In this document: piece by piece, positions 17,645 to 26,579 of the stretch
Position numbering within the stretch: the first letter of the stretch is position 1
How the letters are laid out: each line of letters opens with the position of its first letter
From: an uncultured Tenacibaculum sp.
Lineage (GTDB): Bacteria > Bacteroidota > Bacteroidia > Flavobacteriales > Flavobacteriaceae
Reading direction: 5' to 3'
Length of the DNA stretch: 64,000 nt
Assembly: GCF_947494125.1 (NCBI RefSeq)
Contig: NZ_CANLTU010000006.1
Location: 1-64,000, forward strand
Translations under genes and position numbers: made by a program
Notes under the pieces: generated by a model
What the model was told of the DNA's origin: nothing
Databases searched by the model: none
The model's input: the letters and a program-made list of their open reading frames with translations, nothing else

Positions 17645-18613
17645 ATGAATGACACGATATTAATTTTAGGAGCTTGCGGGCAAATAGGTATAGAATTAAC
17701 TCAAAAGTTACGTTCTATTTATGGTAAGGATAATGTAATTGCTTCAGATATAAGAGAAGGAGGAGAAGATATGATGAGTTCAGGTCCTTTTGAAATAATT
17801 GATGCTACTAGTCAAGAAGACATATTAAAAATAATTCAGAAGTATAAAGTAAACCAAGTTTACTTAATGGCTGCAATGTTATCGGCAACTGCAGAAAAAT
17901 ATCCGTTAAAAGGATGGGATTTGAATATGACTTCTTTATTAGCTGTTTTAGAGTTGGCTAGAGAGAAACATATTAATAAAGTGTATTGGCCAAGTTCAAT
18001 GGCATCATTTGGCCCAACATCACCAAAAATAAACACCCCACAACAAACAGTTATGGAACCATCAACAGTTTACGGAATAAGTAAAGTTGCTGGTGAGCAT
18101 TGGTGTAATTATTACCACGAAAAATATGGAGTAGATGTAAGAAGTATTCGTTATCCAGGAATTATAAGTTGGAAAACATTACCAGGTGGAGGAACTACAG
18201 ATTATGCTGTTGATATTTATTTCGATGCATTAAAGAAAGGAACTTTTGAATGTTTTTTGTCTGAAAACACACGTTTGCCAATGATGTATATGGATGATGC
18301 TATAAATGCAACGATACAGCTTATGCAAGCAGATGTTGAAAAAATAAAAACTAGAACTTCTTATAATTTATCAGCAATAAGTTTCACGCCAAAAGAGATA
18401 GCTGCAGAAATTAAAAAATACATTCCAGAGTTTACAATTTCTTACAGCCCAGATTTTAGACAAGCAATTGCAGATAGCTGGCCGCAAATAATAGACGATT
18501 CACAAGCGAGAAAAGATTGGGGTTGGCAACATAAATTTGATTTAGCATCTATGACTAAAGACATTATAACCAACTTAAAATCTTTAGAAAGCCAGAAATT
18601 AGAAGAAGTGTAA
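17645..18613 (+). CDS. L-threonine 3-dehydrogenase, short-chain (GalE-like) type
   Basis: This is an extended SDR/epimerase-fold enzyme of the kind described from Flavobacterium, which oxidises L-threonine to 2-amino-3-ketobutyrate with NAD. The Rossmann motif GACGQIG is at residues 9-15. The catalytic pair is Y143 and K147 in STVYGISKVAG. The family-typical segments PGIISWKTLPGGGTTDYAVDI and LPMMYMDDAI are present. At 322 residues the length is right. The ATG at 17645 is preferred because the upstream TTG lies in the promoter. A sugar-nucleotide epimerase is the alternative, but the GGGTTDYAV block argues for threonine dehydrogenase. Confidence 0.87.
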   Translation: MNDTILILGACGQIGIELTQKLRSIYGKDNVIASDIREGGEDMMSSGPFEIIDATSQEDILKIIQKYKVNQVYLMAAMLSATAEKYPLKGWDLNMTSLLAVLELAREKHINKVYWPSSMASFGPTSPKINTPQQTVMEPSTVYGISKVAGEHWCNYYHEKYGVDVRSIRYPGIISWKTLPGGGTTDYAVDIYFDALKKGTFECFLSENTRLPMMYMDDAINATIQLMQADVEKIKTRTSYNLSAISFTPKEIAAEIKKYIPEFTISYSPDFRQAIADSWPQIIDDSQARKDWGWQHKFDLASMTKDIITNLKSLESQKLEEV

Positions 18614-18693
18614 GTTTTTATTCATCTTTTCGTCTATAACATTCGGTTTTGTGCTCAGTAACTTAGGTTACTGTGTATGTAAATAGGAACAGA

Positions 18694-18701
18694 TATATTT
18701 G
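18694..18701 (+). promoter_or_regulatory. -7 element of the thioredoxin-like gene
   Basis: TATATTTG lies 21 bases before the ATG at 18723. No good -33 element is visible. A TTG overlapping its end is in frame with the gene but is not a credible start. Confidence 0.45.
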
Positions 18702-18722
18702 TTGTATAACAAGATTATTAAG

Positions 18723-19313
18723 ATGAAAGAAATTATAGAAAGCAGTTTGCAAAAAGCTATATCATATTCAGAATATAGAATGCTTGTAAAAGAATTATTA
18801 GAACAAGGAAAGTCAACTGGGGTAACTCAATCTGATGATTTATTAAATTATAGTTTATTAAACGATAAAAGAATGAAACGTTTAGATAAAACTATAAAAA
18901 TTTCAGAGGAAACAATTGCTAAAATTAAAGATATAAAAGAACCACAAACATGGTTGGTTTTAACTGAAGGTTGGTGTGGTGACGCAGCTCAAAATTTACC
19001 AGTTATTAATAAGATAGCAGAAGAGAATCCTAACATTCAACTTAAATTGGTACTAAGAGATGAAAACTTAGAGTTAATGGATAAGTTTTTAACGAATGGT
19101 GGTAGGTCTATTCCTAAGTTGATTGCATTAGATAAAGAAAATGAGATAGTAAATACCTGGGGCCCAAGACCTACTGTAGCTACAAAAATGGTTGTAGATT
19201 ATAAAACAGAACATGGAAGTCTTGATGCGGAATTTAAAAAAGATTTACAGGTTTGGTACAATAAAAATAAAGGAAATAACGTGCAAGAAGATATTCTTTC
19301 AATATTAAAATAG
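18723..19313 (+). CDS. Thioredoxin-family protein with single-Cys WCGD active site
   Basis: This cytoplasmic 196-residue thioredoxin-fold protein has no signal peptide. The active-site position reads EGWCGDAAQNLPV, so the second Cys of CxxC is replaced by Ala and ordinary dithiol exchange is unlikely. The cis-Pro loop is visible in GGRSIPKLIALD. It resembles the Thioredoxin_9-type proteins common in Bacteroidota; the substrate is unknown. A stable terminator follows directly. A second WCGD protein is encoded at 55504-56034. Confidence 0.82.
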   Translation: MKEIIESSLQKAISYSEYRMLVKELLEQGKSTGVTQSDDLLNYSLLNDKRMKRLDKTIKISEETIAKIKDIKEPQTWLVLTEGWCGDAAQNLPVINKIAEENPNIQLKLVLRDENLELMDKFLTNGGRSIPKLIALDKENEIVNTWGPRPTVATKMVVDYKTEHGSLDAEFKKDLQVWYNKNKGNNVQEDILSILK

Positions 19314-19330
19314 TACGTTTTAATTATAAA

Positions 19331-19370
19331 ACAAATCCCCTTTTTGAGTCTTATCAAAAAGGGGATTTGT
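19331..19370 (+). terminator. Strong terminator after the thioredoxin-like gene
   Basis: Perfect 17-base arms (ACAAATCCCCTTTTTGA and its complement) enclose GTCTTA and are followed by TTTCT. The next gene's -7 element begins 6 bases after the hairpin. Confidence 0.9.
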
Positions 19371-19376
19371 TTTCTG

Positions 19377-19384
19377 TATATTTG
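19377..19384 (+). promoter_or_regulatory. -7 element of the hypothetical gene at 19403
   Basis: TATATTTG lies 18 bases before the ATG, immediately after the preceding terminator. Confidence 0.45.
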
Positions 19385-19402
19385 CCGCTTAGAAAAGTAA
19401 TT

Positions 19403-19882
19403 ATGTTAGTAGATTTCAAAACGTTATCAGAAGAAGCAAAAGTTTGGATTTATCCATCTAGTAGAAAGTTTTATTCACAAGAAATCGAAGGTTTAAAAGA
19501 GAAACTGAAAACATTTTCTGAAGAATGGAAATCAGAGGATGAAGATTTTAAAGTTTCATTTGAATTAAAGTACAATAGGTTTATTATTTTTTCAGTAGAA
19601 GCTAGTACATTCTTGTCTAATGTGGAGATTGACAAGCAGGTAGGTTTTGTATTGCAATTACAACAAGAATATGATGTAGAATTGTTAGATAAAATGAATG
19701 TTTGTTTTAAACAAGGAGAATATACTCAATATAAAGAATTAAAAGATTTTAAAAAGCTAATTAAAAATAAAGCAGTAACAGGCAAAACTATAGTTTTTGA
19801 TAATTTAGTTCAAACAAAACATGAATTAGAAAACTATTGGGAAGTGCCTATTACTGAGAGCTGGTATAACCGTTTTTTATAA
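19403..19882 (+). CDS. Conserved hypothetical protein (Bacteroidota)
   Basis: The 160-residue soluble protein has no signal peptide or membrane segment. It begins MLVDFKTLSEEAKVWIYPSSRKF and ends VPITESWYNRFL. I recall homologues being labelled ABC transporter ATPase, but there is no Walker A, signature or Walker B motif, so that label is not supported. The in-frame TTG twelve codons upstream is in the terminator/promoter region and is rejected. Function unknown. Confidence 0.75.
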   Translation: MLVDFKTLSEEAKVWIYPSSRKFYSQEIEGLKEKLKTFSEEWKSEDEDFKVSFELKYNRFIIFSVEASTFLSNVEIDKQVGFVLQLQQEYDVELLDKMNVCFKQGEYTQYKELKDFKKLIKNKAVTGKTIVFDNLVQTKHELENYWEVPITESWYNRFL

Positions 19883-19888
19883 AAAACA

Positions 19889-20428
19889 TTAAAAAAACGT
19901 GAAACCAATACCAAGAGAAACGCTGTCCAAATTTCCGTTTCTGAATTGTGCTATTTTTTTTCGGTGAAAATCTAAACGAATCATTCCGTTCCAACTATTA
20001 TTACTTAACGAAAGAATTCCAAGACCAACTTTGTAATAGTTGCCATTAGAAAATCTGTTAGAAGGTCGAAACATTTGTCCATAACTAGATTCAATAAAAT
20101 AAGCACTACTGGTTTTTTTTATAAAATTATAACGTACACTAGCGTACATTGGAATAGAGTTGATAGTATATGAAAAATGATGGTCATAACCAATGTTAAT
20201 ACTGGAAGCCCAACGATTGTTAAATTGATATCCAAAACCAGTTCTTAGTAAAATAGATTTAGGTTCAATAAAAGGACCATTTCCTTCTTCACTTAACTTA
20301 TAATCTTGATTAATTCCAAAGGTTGTGCTTAAAGAAGTTGTAAAAAAAGGACGTTTATTTTCGTTTTGAGCGTTAATTTTTAAGCTAATAACTAAAGTTA
20401 TTATAAATAAAAGTAAAGATTTTTTCAT
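19889..20428 (-). CDS. Small outer-membrane beta-barrel-like protein, hypothetical
   Basis: A signal peptide (about residues 1-20, SLKINA-Q) is followed by 159 residues of alternating polar/aromatic strands, such as LLRTGFGYQFNNRWASSINIGYDHHF and MIRLDFHRKKIAQF, ending in aromatic FTFF. This is typical of a small 8-strand-type barrel. No family was recognised. It lies 34 bases downstream of truB on the same strand and may be a read-through member of that operon. Confidence 0.7.
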   Translation of the reverse strand: MKKSLLLFIITLVISLKINAQNENKRPFFTTSLSTTFGINQDYKLSEEGNGPFIEPKSILLRTGFGYQFNNRWASSINIGYDHHFSYTINSIPMYASVRYNFIKKTSSAYFIESSYGQMFRPSNRFSNGNYYKVGLGILSLSNNSWNGMIRLDFHRKKIAQFRNGNLDSVSLGIGFTFF

Positions 20429-20462
20429 AGAAGTAAATGTTTTTTGCTCTAAAAAGCAAAAA

Positions 20463-21158
20463 CTATTCCACTTCTAAAGAATTTATAAAATTAGCAACGC
20501 TAAGTCCATCATTAACCGAATAGTCCCCAATTTTAGTTCTTCTTAAAGCAGATAAATGAGCGCCAGAATTTAAAGCAACACCAAAATCGTATGCTAAAGA
20601 ACGGATATAAGTACCTTTACTACAAACAACTCTAAAATTAACATTGTTAGCATCAATATTTGTAATTTCAAATTCAGAAATAGTAACTTCTCTCGATTTT
20701 ATTTCTGTAGTTTCACCTTTTCTAGCCAATTCATATAAGCGTTTACCCTCTTTTTTAATTGCAGAGAAAATAGGAGGTTTTTGTTGAATTATCCCCGTAA
20801 ACTGTTCTGTTGTTTTATGAATTAATTCTTCAGTAATATGATCTGTAGGGAAAGTTTCATTTATTTCGGTTTCTAAATCATAACTAGGTGTAGTACCACC
20901 TAAAGTAATAGTACCTGTGTATTCTTTTGCTTGCCCTTGATATTCGTTAATGTTCTTAGTTTGCTTACCAGTACAAATAATTAATAATCCTGTAGCTAAA
21001 GGATCTAAAGTACCAGCATGACCCACCTTAATTTTTTTAATATCAAAACGTTTGCGAATATGCCAACGTAATTTATTAACAACCTGAAAAGAAGTCCATT
21101 CTAAAGGTTTGTCAATTAATAAAACTTGTCCGTTTTTGTAATCTTCAGCAGTCAACAT
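20463..21158 (-). CDS. truB: tRNA pseudouridine-55 synthase TruB
   Basis: TruB isomerises U55 in the T loop of tRNAs. The catalytic Asp is D52 in the signature VGHAGTLDPLATGLL. The KRLYELARKGE and SKGTYIRSLAYDFG motifs of the TruB family are present. At 231 residues it is a short form lacking an extensive C-terminal PUA domain, usual for Bacteroidota. Its ATG shares one base with the uppP stop codon, indicating translational coupling in the ftsX-DUF3098-uppP-truB operon. Confidence 0.96.
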   Translation of the reverse strand: MLTAEDYKNGQVLLIDKPLEWTSFQVVNKLRWHIRKRFDIKKIKVGHAGTLDPLATGLLIICTGKQTKNINEYQGQAKEYTGTITLGGTTPSYDLETEINETFPTDHITEELIHKTTEQFTGIIQQKPPIFSAIKKEGKRLYELARKGETTEIKSREVTISEFEITNIDANNVNFRVVCSKGTYIRSLAYDFGVALNSGAHLSALRRTKIGDYSVNDGLSVANFINSLEVE

Positions 21159-21967
21159 TAAATAGAAAGTTTGTACACAAAAAAGTGAATAAATAATAAA
21201 GTAATTCCAAAGATAATACGGTAATAGCCAAAGATTTTAAACCCTTTTTTACTTAAGTAATCAATAAAAGATTTAATAGCAATTAAGGCAACAATAAAAG
21301 CAATAACATTACCAATAATAAGGTAGTTTACTTGCTCTGAAGATAATTCAAAACCAGCTTTATAATAATCGTACGTTTTTTTAGCAGTAGCACCTAACAT
21401 AGTTGGTACAGCTAAAAAGAAAGAGAATTCAGCAGCAGTTTTTCTATTTATTTTCTGTGTCATACCACCTACAATACTAGCACCACTTCTAGAAGTTCCT
21501 GGAATCATGGCTAAACATTGGAAAAAACCAATTTTTAAGGCAGTTGCATAATTTATTTCAGTATGTGCAGTTGGGTTTTCTTTATCAAATTCTTCATTAG
21601 CTTTAAACCAATCATCAACCTTTAATAAAATGGCTCCACCAATAATTAATGAAATAGCAACAGTAACTGGACTTTCTAGTAAACTATCGATAACATCATT
21701 TAAAAGCAACCCTAAAACAACAGCGGGAATAAAAGCGACTAAAAGCTTTAAGTAAAAATCGAAACTTTGAAAAAAGCGTTTCCAGTACAATACTAATACC
21801 GATAAAATTGCTCCAAGTTGGATAACAATGGTAAATAGTTTTGTAAAATCATCAGTTGCAATCCTCATAAAAGAAGAAGCAATAATCATATGTCCTGTAG
21901 ATGAAACAGGTAAGTATTCGGTAATACCTTCAATAATAGCTAAAACAATAGCTTCTAATAAACCCAT
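21158..21967 (-). CDS. uppP: Undecaprenyl-diphosphate phosphatase UppP (BacA)
   Basis: This polytopic membrane phosphatase recycles the undecaprenyl carrier lipid for peptidoglycan and other envelope polymers. Both catalytic signatures are present: [14 protein letters not shown] (E13/E17 and the SSTGH loop) and PGTSRSG (156-162, with R160). The length of 269 residues and multiple hydrophobic helices fit. It lies between DUF3098 (2 bases away) and truB (1-base overlap). Confidence 0.96.
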   Translation of the reverse strand: MGLLEAIVLAIIEGITEYLPVSSTGHMIIASSFMRIATDDFTKLFTIVIQLGAILSVLVLYWKRFFQSFDFYLKLLVAFIPAVVLGLLLNDVIDSLLESPVTVAISLIIGGAILLKVDDWFKANEEFDKENPTAHTEINYATALKIGFFQCLAMIPGTSRSGASIVGGMTQKINRKTAAEFSFFLAVPTMLGATAKKTYDYYKAGFELSSEQVNYLIIGNVIAFIVALIAIKSFIDYLSKKGFKIFGYYRIIFGITLLFIHFFVYKLSI

Positions 21968-21969
21968 GC

Positions 21970-22212
21970 TTATTTTTTTGGATTGGCAAAAATAGCATAA
22001 ATTTCAATACCTAAACCAATAATTACAATAGTTGGAGCTAAACGAATTCTTCGCCAACTATAAATCTCTGGATTAAATACTTTTGGGTCGTCGCTACCAC
22101 CACCGGCCATTAAAATAAAGCCTAATGCAATTACGGCTAAACCAATTAGCATGATTATATAATTGCGTTTACCAAATAAAAATTCTTGTTTTGTTGAATT
22201 GTCTTCTTTCAT
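21970..22212 (-). CDS. DUF3098 small membrane protein
   Basis: The 80-residue protein has two predicted membrane helices (about residues 17-36 and 60-75) joined by [20 protein letters not shown], the recognisable DUF3098 pattern. The function is not known. Its position between ftsX and uppP on the same strand with very short gaps suggests a role in cell-envelope growth or division; that is inference. Confidence 0.88.
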   Translation of the reverse strand: MKEDNSTKQEFLFGKRNYIIMLIGLAVIALGFILMAGGGSDDPKVFNPEIYSWRRIRLAPTIVIIGLGIEIYAIFANPKK

Positions 22213-22218
22213 AAAATC

Positions 22219-23097
22219 TTAGTAATACAAATCGTTAGTTTGTAAATTTAAAAAACGTTGTGTGGCAAAAAATGTACTTATCCATGTAATAAAAAACGAA
22301 ATAAATACTACGCCTCCAGCAACATAAGCTAAAGGTATATAATCCGATAATAACTCTAAAGAAGGAATGTACTTATTTATATAATAAATTAAAAGAGCAA
22401 TTCCACTTAGCGCTATAAAAGCACCCAGCATTCCTAACTTAATACTTTGCCAAATAAAAGGTCTACGGATAAAGCTTTTTGTAGCGCCAACCATTTGCAT
22501 GGTTTTAATATTAAATCTTTTAGAATAAATAGATAAACGAATAGAGCTATTTATTAAAATAATAGCAACTACCCCAAAAAAACCACTTAGAACGAGGAGC
22601 CAAAAACTAATTTTTTGAATGTTTTGCGTTAATAATCGTACCAAAGGTTTGTCGTAATTAACTTCAGCTATCAATTTGTTTTTGTCAAAAGATTTTTCAA
22701 TCTCTCTCATTTTTTCAGGCGTAACATAAGCAGCTTTAAGGTAAATGTCAAGACCATTTTTAATAGGATTGTCTCCAAGGAATTTTACGAAATCTTCCCC
22801 TAAATCTCTTTTGTAAGTTTTGGCAGCTTCTTCTTTGGTAATATAAATTACTTTATTCGTGTATTCTTTTTTCTTTAAAACTTCTCTAAAGTCTTTTGAT
22901 TGTTTACTAGTAACATCGTCATTTAAAAATAAAGTCATGATTATTTTTTCTTTAAAATGATTAGCAACTTTAGTCGATTTAAGTAAAACCAAACCTAAAA
23001 TTCCAATCATAAAAAGTACTAGAGCAATACTTACTACTACAGAAACATAAGATGATTGTAGGCGTCGTTTTTGAAAAGAATCAAAAGAGGTTGTCAT
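22219..23097 (-). CDS. ftsX: Cell-division permease-like protein FtsX
   Basis: FtsX is the integral membrane partner of the FtsE ATPase that controls peptidoglycan hydrolases at the septum. The 292-residue protein has one N-terminal membrane helix (about residues 15-37), an extracytoplasmic domain (about 40-165, KIIMTLFLNDDV), then three helices within the FtsX domain and the conserved MVGATKSFIRRPF loop. ftsE is not in the window. It heads the operon that continues into DUF3098, uppP and truB. Confidence 0.92.
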   Translation of the reverse strand: MTTSFDSFQKRRLQSSYVSVVVSIALVLFMIGILGLVLLKSTKVANHFKEKIIMTLFLNDDVTSKQSKDFREVLKKKEYTNKVIYITKEEAAKTYKRDLGEDFVKFLGDNPIKNGLDIYLKAAYVTPEKMREIEKSFDKNKLIAEVNYDKPLVRLLTQNIQKISFWLLVLSGFFGVVAIILINSSIRLSIYSKRFNIKTMQMVGATKSFIRRPFIWQSIKLGMLGAFIALSGIALLIYYINKYIPSLELLSDYIPLAYVAGGVVFISFFITWISTFFATQRFLNLQTNDLYY

Positions 23098-23158
23098 TAT
23101 TTAGCGTTGTAATTTTAACATTGCAAGATACAAATATTTGGTAATTCTAATGAATGAA

Positions 23159-23560
23159 TTATTCTATTTCCTGACATAATTCAATTAAAACTCCATTGGT
23201 GGTTTTTGGATGTAAAAATGCAACTAATTTATTATCAGCTCCTTTTTTAGGGATTTCGTTTAATACCGTAAAACCTTCTCCTTTTAAACGTTTTATTTCT
23301 GCATTAATATTGCTAACAGCAAAGGCAATATGATGAATTCCTTCTCCCTTTTTCTCTATAAATTTGGCAATAGGACTATCTGGTTTAGTAGCTTCTAAAA
23401 GTTCTATTTTATTAGGGCCAGTTTTAAAAAATGAAGTTTTAACACCTTCGCTAGCAACTTCTTCAATTTTATAATGAGGTGCCCCAAAAAGTGAGGCAAA
23501 TAACTGATTTGATTTTTCTAAATCTTTTACAGCAATACCAATATGTTCTATTTTATCCAT
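23159..23560 (-). CDS. mce: Methylmalonyl-CoA epimerase
   Basis: This vicinal-oxygen-chelate (glyoxalase fold) metalloenzyme interconverts the R and S forms of methylmalonyl-CoA in propionate and branched-chain catabolism. The 133 residues contain two beta-alpha-beta-beta-beta modules with metal-ligand positions in IEHIGIAV, KGEGIHHIAFAV and GVLIELCQE. The length and motifs are typical. It lies 62 bases upstream of ftsX on the same strand but need not be co-transcribed. Confidence 0.92.
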   Translation of the reverse strand: MDKIEHIGIAVKDLEKSNQLFASLFGAPHYKIEEVASEGVKTSFFKTGPNKIELLEATKPDSPIAKFIEKKGEGIHHIAFAVSNINAEIKRLKGEGFTVLNEIPKKGADNKLVAFLHPKTTNGVLIELCQEIE

Positions 23561-23655
23561 AGGGTAAAAGTATAAAAGAAAAATGTATCTGTTTTCATTT
23601 ACAAATAAATAAATGTTAAATTGAGATCATTATTAATTTAAAAATTGTTATTCAT

Positions 23656-24282
23656 ATGAAAACAACAAAAATTTTGTTAGTTGCTGCTATTGGAGTGGCT
23701 TGTATTTTATCTTGTACACAAGATAAAACCGAAGAGGTTTTAATAGAAAAAACGGTAAAAACAGCAAAACCTAAAAACTTACTGATGTATAAAGAAATGG
23801 TTGCCATGTTAGAGCATTATGATAAAACGAGGAAACCAGTTTTAGAAAAAGCTTTAGGCAAGGAAGATACACGGATTAATTTTTATACGATTGAAACTTT
23901 AGAAACGTATTTAGCTTATGTGAAAAAAGTATCGCAAGAAAAAGGAATAAAGTTAACTGGTATTAATATCGTATCGGCTTCTTATCCTGAAAATGCTTCA
24001 CATGGAATACCAAATTACCAAACGAATATGTTTATGCCTACAACAGAAATAAATGGGAAAAATATAGCTTTTGCACCAGATGTTTCCAAAAATGGAGAAA
24101 TTGTTACCATGAAAGAAGTTTTAGGCAAGTATGGTTATAATTGGGTGTATGATAGTAAAGAAGACTATGAAAACAGAAAAGTAGTTAAAAAAGGAATACA
24201 ACAAAATTTATTAAAAGGTGATGAGCTTATTGATGATAAAAGTTCAGCAGGAAATAGGGGAACAATAACACCTCCATATTAA
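23656..24282 (+). CDS. Hypothetical lipoprotein, paralogue A, with C-terminal AGNRG..PPY motif
   Basis: The lipobox ILSC acylates C20. The 208-residue protein shares a core with the next gene: YKEMVAMLEHYDKTRKPVLEKALGKEDTRIN here matches the region of YTEIVSMLRDYDTTRIAPLEKALG there, followed by a helix, GIKLTGINIVSA, an ASYPE/AMPD loop and YGYNWVYDSKEDYENRK. The last 12 residues are SAGNRGTITPPY. I do not recognise the family. Neighbours are a paralogue, a membrane protein and a two-component system, suggesting a signalling-linked surface role. That is inference only. Confidence 0.72.
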   Translation: MKTTKILLVAAIGVACILSCTQDKTEEVLIEKTVKTAKPKNLLMYKEMVAMLEHYDKTRKPVLEKALGKEDTRINFYTIETLETYLAYVKKVSQEKGIKLTGINIVSASYPENASHGIPNYQTNMFMPTTEINGKNIAFAPDVSKNGEIVTMKEVLGKYGYNWVYDSKEDYENRKVVKKGIQQNLLKGDELIDDKSSAGNRGTITPPY

Positions 24283-24302
24283 AAATGATATTATTGAAAA
24301 TT

Positions 24303-24331
24303 AAAAGGATTCATAATTTATGAGTCCTTTT
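24303..24331 (+). terminator. Terminator after lipoprotein A
   Basis: AAAAGGATTCAT and ATGAGTCCTTTT pair with one G-T wobble around a five-base loop and run into T residues. Confidence 0.75.
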
Positions 24332-24550
24332 TTGTTGTAATTAAAGTTGATTCATGCCTGAAAACAGTAAAAATATTGAAAATTCAAGAGGGTATTCATT
24401 TATAAGCAAAGGGTGTTTTTCCTGTATTTAAAAAAAGTAGCAAAGTTTAAGTGTTTGATAGAATGCTTTGTAAGAAATGTGTTAAAATTAGGTTAAGCTA
24501 ATTAAAAATAAGCGAGTATATTTAAAGTCAATTTAAATATCATTTTTATT

Positions 24551-25216
24551 ATGAAAAAAACTAACCTACTAAAATTAGTAATCATTGTTTTTACAATGAA
24601 TTTTATGACTTCGTGCGAAAAGCACAAGTGTAAATGCGATCATGACGATTGGCAATCGCAAATTCCAGACAGTACATTTTGTTATTCTGATGAAGGAAGA
24701 ACAGCTGAAATGTTAGATTATACGGAAATTGTAAGCATGTTACGAGATTATGATACCACAAGAATTGCTCCTTTAGAAAAAGCTTTGGGCTATGAAGACT
24801 CTCGTATTAATACCTACAATTTTAAACAGTTTAGAAAGTATTTAGGACGTGTAAAAAACCTAAGTAGAAAAGCAGGGATTAAAATTTCTGGGCTTAGTTT
24901 TATTTCAGCAGCAATGCCTGACTACAATGGGACAGGAAGAAGTTACCAAGACTTAATTTATATACCTACCACTACAATTGATGGAAAACAAGTTGCTTTT
25001 GATCCATTACAATCGTTTGAACAAGGAAGGTTGGTGACTTTTAAAGAAATGTTAGCTAAAAATGGCTATAATTGGATTTATAATACTACAGAAGATTTTA
25101 ATAATGGCAAAAGAGAAGATCACGATTATAGTATAGAATTACCTATAGGTTCTCCACTACAAAATGAAGTGCCGAGTGGAGCAGGGAATCGCGGACAGCT
25201 TTCACCACCTTATTAA
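24551..25216 (+). CDS. Hypothetical lipoprotein, paralogue B, with C-terminal AGNRG..PPY motif
   Basis: The lipobox MTSC acylates C22, followed by a small Cys/His cluster, CEKHKCKCDHDD (C22, C27, C29), absent from paralogue A. The core (TEIVSMLRDYDTTRIAPLEKALG, GIKISGLSFISAAMPD, YNWIYNTTEDFNNGK) parallels the upstream gene. The C-terminus is GAGNRGQLSPPY. It is 11 bases upstream of the membrane-protein gene, so it probably heads an operon with that protein and the kinase. An AT-only hairpin sits at 24518-24540 just before the start. No function is known to me. Confidence 0.72.
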   Translation: MKKTNLLKLVIIVFTMNFMTSCEKHKCKCDHDDWQSQIPDSTFCYSDEGRTAEMLDYTEIVSMLRDYDTTRIAPLEKALGYEDSRINTYNFKQFRKYLGRVKNLSRKAGIKISGLSFISAAMPDYNGTGRSYQDLIYIPTTTIDGKQVAFDPLQSFEQGRLVTFKEMLAKNGYNWIYNTTEDFNNGKREDHDYSIELPIGSPLQNEVPSGAGNRGQLSPPY

Positions 25217-25227
25217 GTATTTATTTT

Positions 25228-25845
25228 ATGATGAATTTATTTGATATGCCATTATGTTCTCAGTTTGTTTCAGCAGTGTTGAGTTTGTTTTTTTTGTATA
25301 AAAAAAACACCTTGTTTGTTAAGTTAATAACACTTTTTTTAGTTGTAACTTTTTTTGTGGAATTATCTGGAGCATATTATAGATCAATTAAAAAACCAAA
25401 CTCATTCTTAATTTATCAATATTATAGTCTTTTTGAATTTATAATAATATTTTTCATTTATCAAAATTTGATAAAAGATGCGAAGTTATTTATTGCTTCT
25501 AAAATTATATTTATTGTTTTTATTGCAACATGGATTTTGATATATTTTGATAAATCTTTTTATAATTATGCAATAATTATTGGTTCTTTTAATGTTGGTG
25601 TGTCAGTTTTTTTATATTTGAGAGAATTATTATTGTCTAATGAAATTATAAATTATAAAAAGTTACTCCCTTTTTGGGTGTCAGTTGGATTTCTAGTTTT
25701 TTATTTAGCGTCTATACCATTTTTTAGTTTTATAAATTATATGAGAAACAGGGATTTATTCCCTGTCTTATTTTCTTTAATTGTATTGATGAATTTAATC
25801 ATATCTTTCGGGTTAGTATGGAGCAGCAAGGAAATGAAGTATTAA
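25228..25845 (+). CDS. Hypothetical polytopic membrane protein, possible sensory partner of the kinase
   Basis: The 205-residue protein contains about six or seven hydrophobic helices (starting near residues 10, 30, 55, 85, 110, 145 and 175) with short loops and no recognised domain. Its last 28 bases overlap the start of the histidine kinase gene in another frame, which implies translational coupling. The kinase has only one membrane helix and no sensor domain. I infer this protein may act as its membrane sensor or anchor. Confidence 0.7.
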   Translation: MMNLFDMPLCSQFVSAVLSLFFLYKKNTLFVKLITLFLVVTFFVELSGAYYRSIKKPNSFLIYQYYSLFEFIIIFFIYQNLIKDAKLFIASKIIFIVFIATWILIYFDKSFYNYAIIIGSFNVGVSVFLYLRELLLSNEIINYKKLLPFWVSVGFLVFYLASIPFFSFINYMRNRDLFPVLFSLIVLMNLIISFGLVWSSKEMKY

Positions 25846-26567
25846 TTGTAGCTACTCTACTGATAGCTTTAATAATAATTTTTTTAATTACACTTTTTTC
25901 TGTTTTTCAACGTCGTAAAAACAAATTGTTATTAGAACGAGCAGAAAACAAAAAAAGATACGAAAGAGAAATAGCAGAAACTCAAATAGAAATACGAGAG
26001 GAAACTTTAAGAAATATAAGTTGGGAGTTGCACGATAATATCGGGCAACTCTTAACTTTAGCTAAAATACAAATGCAGCATGCCTCGCCAGAAAATATTG
26101 GTGAAATTGCAGATACCATAGCAAAAAGTTTAACAGAAATAAGAGCTTTGTCTAAATCGATAAACCCAGATTTTATCAATGCAATAAAATTAAAAGAAGC
26201 ATTGGAGCTTGAATTGGAAAGATTTAACAGGTTAAATTATATAGAATCTACTCTTGTTGTTGCAGGAGGAGAAAGAGAAATAAACCAAAAGCATGGCATT
26301 ATAATTTTTAGAATTTTACAAGAATTCTTTTCAAATACCATAAAACATTCAAAAGCAACGAAACTTGAGGTTTTTTTAAAGTATGAAGAAGATAGTATTA
26401 GAATAGAAGCAAAAGATAATGGTGTTGGCTTTGAAATGAAAAAAGTAAGGTTGAAAGGTATTGGTTTACAGAACATTAAAGCGAGAGCTAAACTTATTAA
26501 TGCAGAAGCGAAATTTAAATCAGAACCGCAAAAAGGAACTAGTTTAATAATAAATTATTATATTTAA
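25818..26567 (+). CDS. NarX/LiaS-like sensor histidine kinase (HisKA_3)
   Basis: A single N-terminal membrane helix (about residues 8-28) leads directly through a coiled coil (32-65) to the HisKA_3 dimerisation motif, with phosphoacceptor H72 in ISWELHDNIGQLL. The HATPase part shows FFSNTIKHSKAT, DNGVGFEM and KGIGLQNIKARA. No periplasmic or PAS/GAF sensor is present, so input must come from elsewhere, for example the overlapping membrane protein. The NarL-like regulator follows after a 69-base gap that holds a direct repeat. Confidence 0.88.
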   Translation: MEQQGNEVLIVATLLIALIIIFLITLFSVFQRRKNKLLLERAENKKRYEREIAETQIEIREETLRNISWELHDNIGQLLTLAKIQMQHASPENIGEIADTIAKSLTEIRALSKSINPDFINAIKLKEALELELERFNRLNYIESTLVVAGGEREINQKHGIIIFRILQEFFSNTIKHSKATKLEVFLKYEEDSIRIEAKDNGVGFEMKKVRLKGIGLQNIKARAKLINAEAKFKSEPQKGTSLIINYYI

Positions 26568-26579
26568 GAATTGTAGTAC

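Noticed and set aside
19403..19882. Label ABC transporter ATPase that similar proteins may carry
   Set aside because: No Walker A, signature or Walker B motif is present and the protein is only 160 residues.
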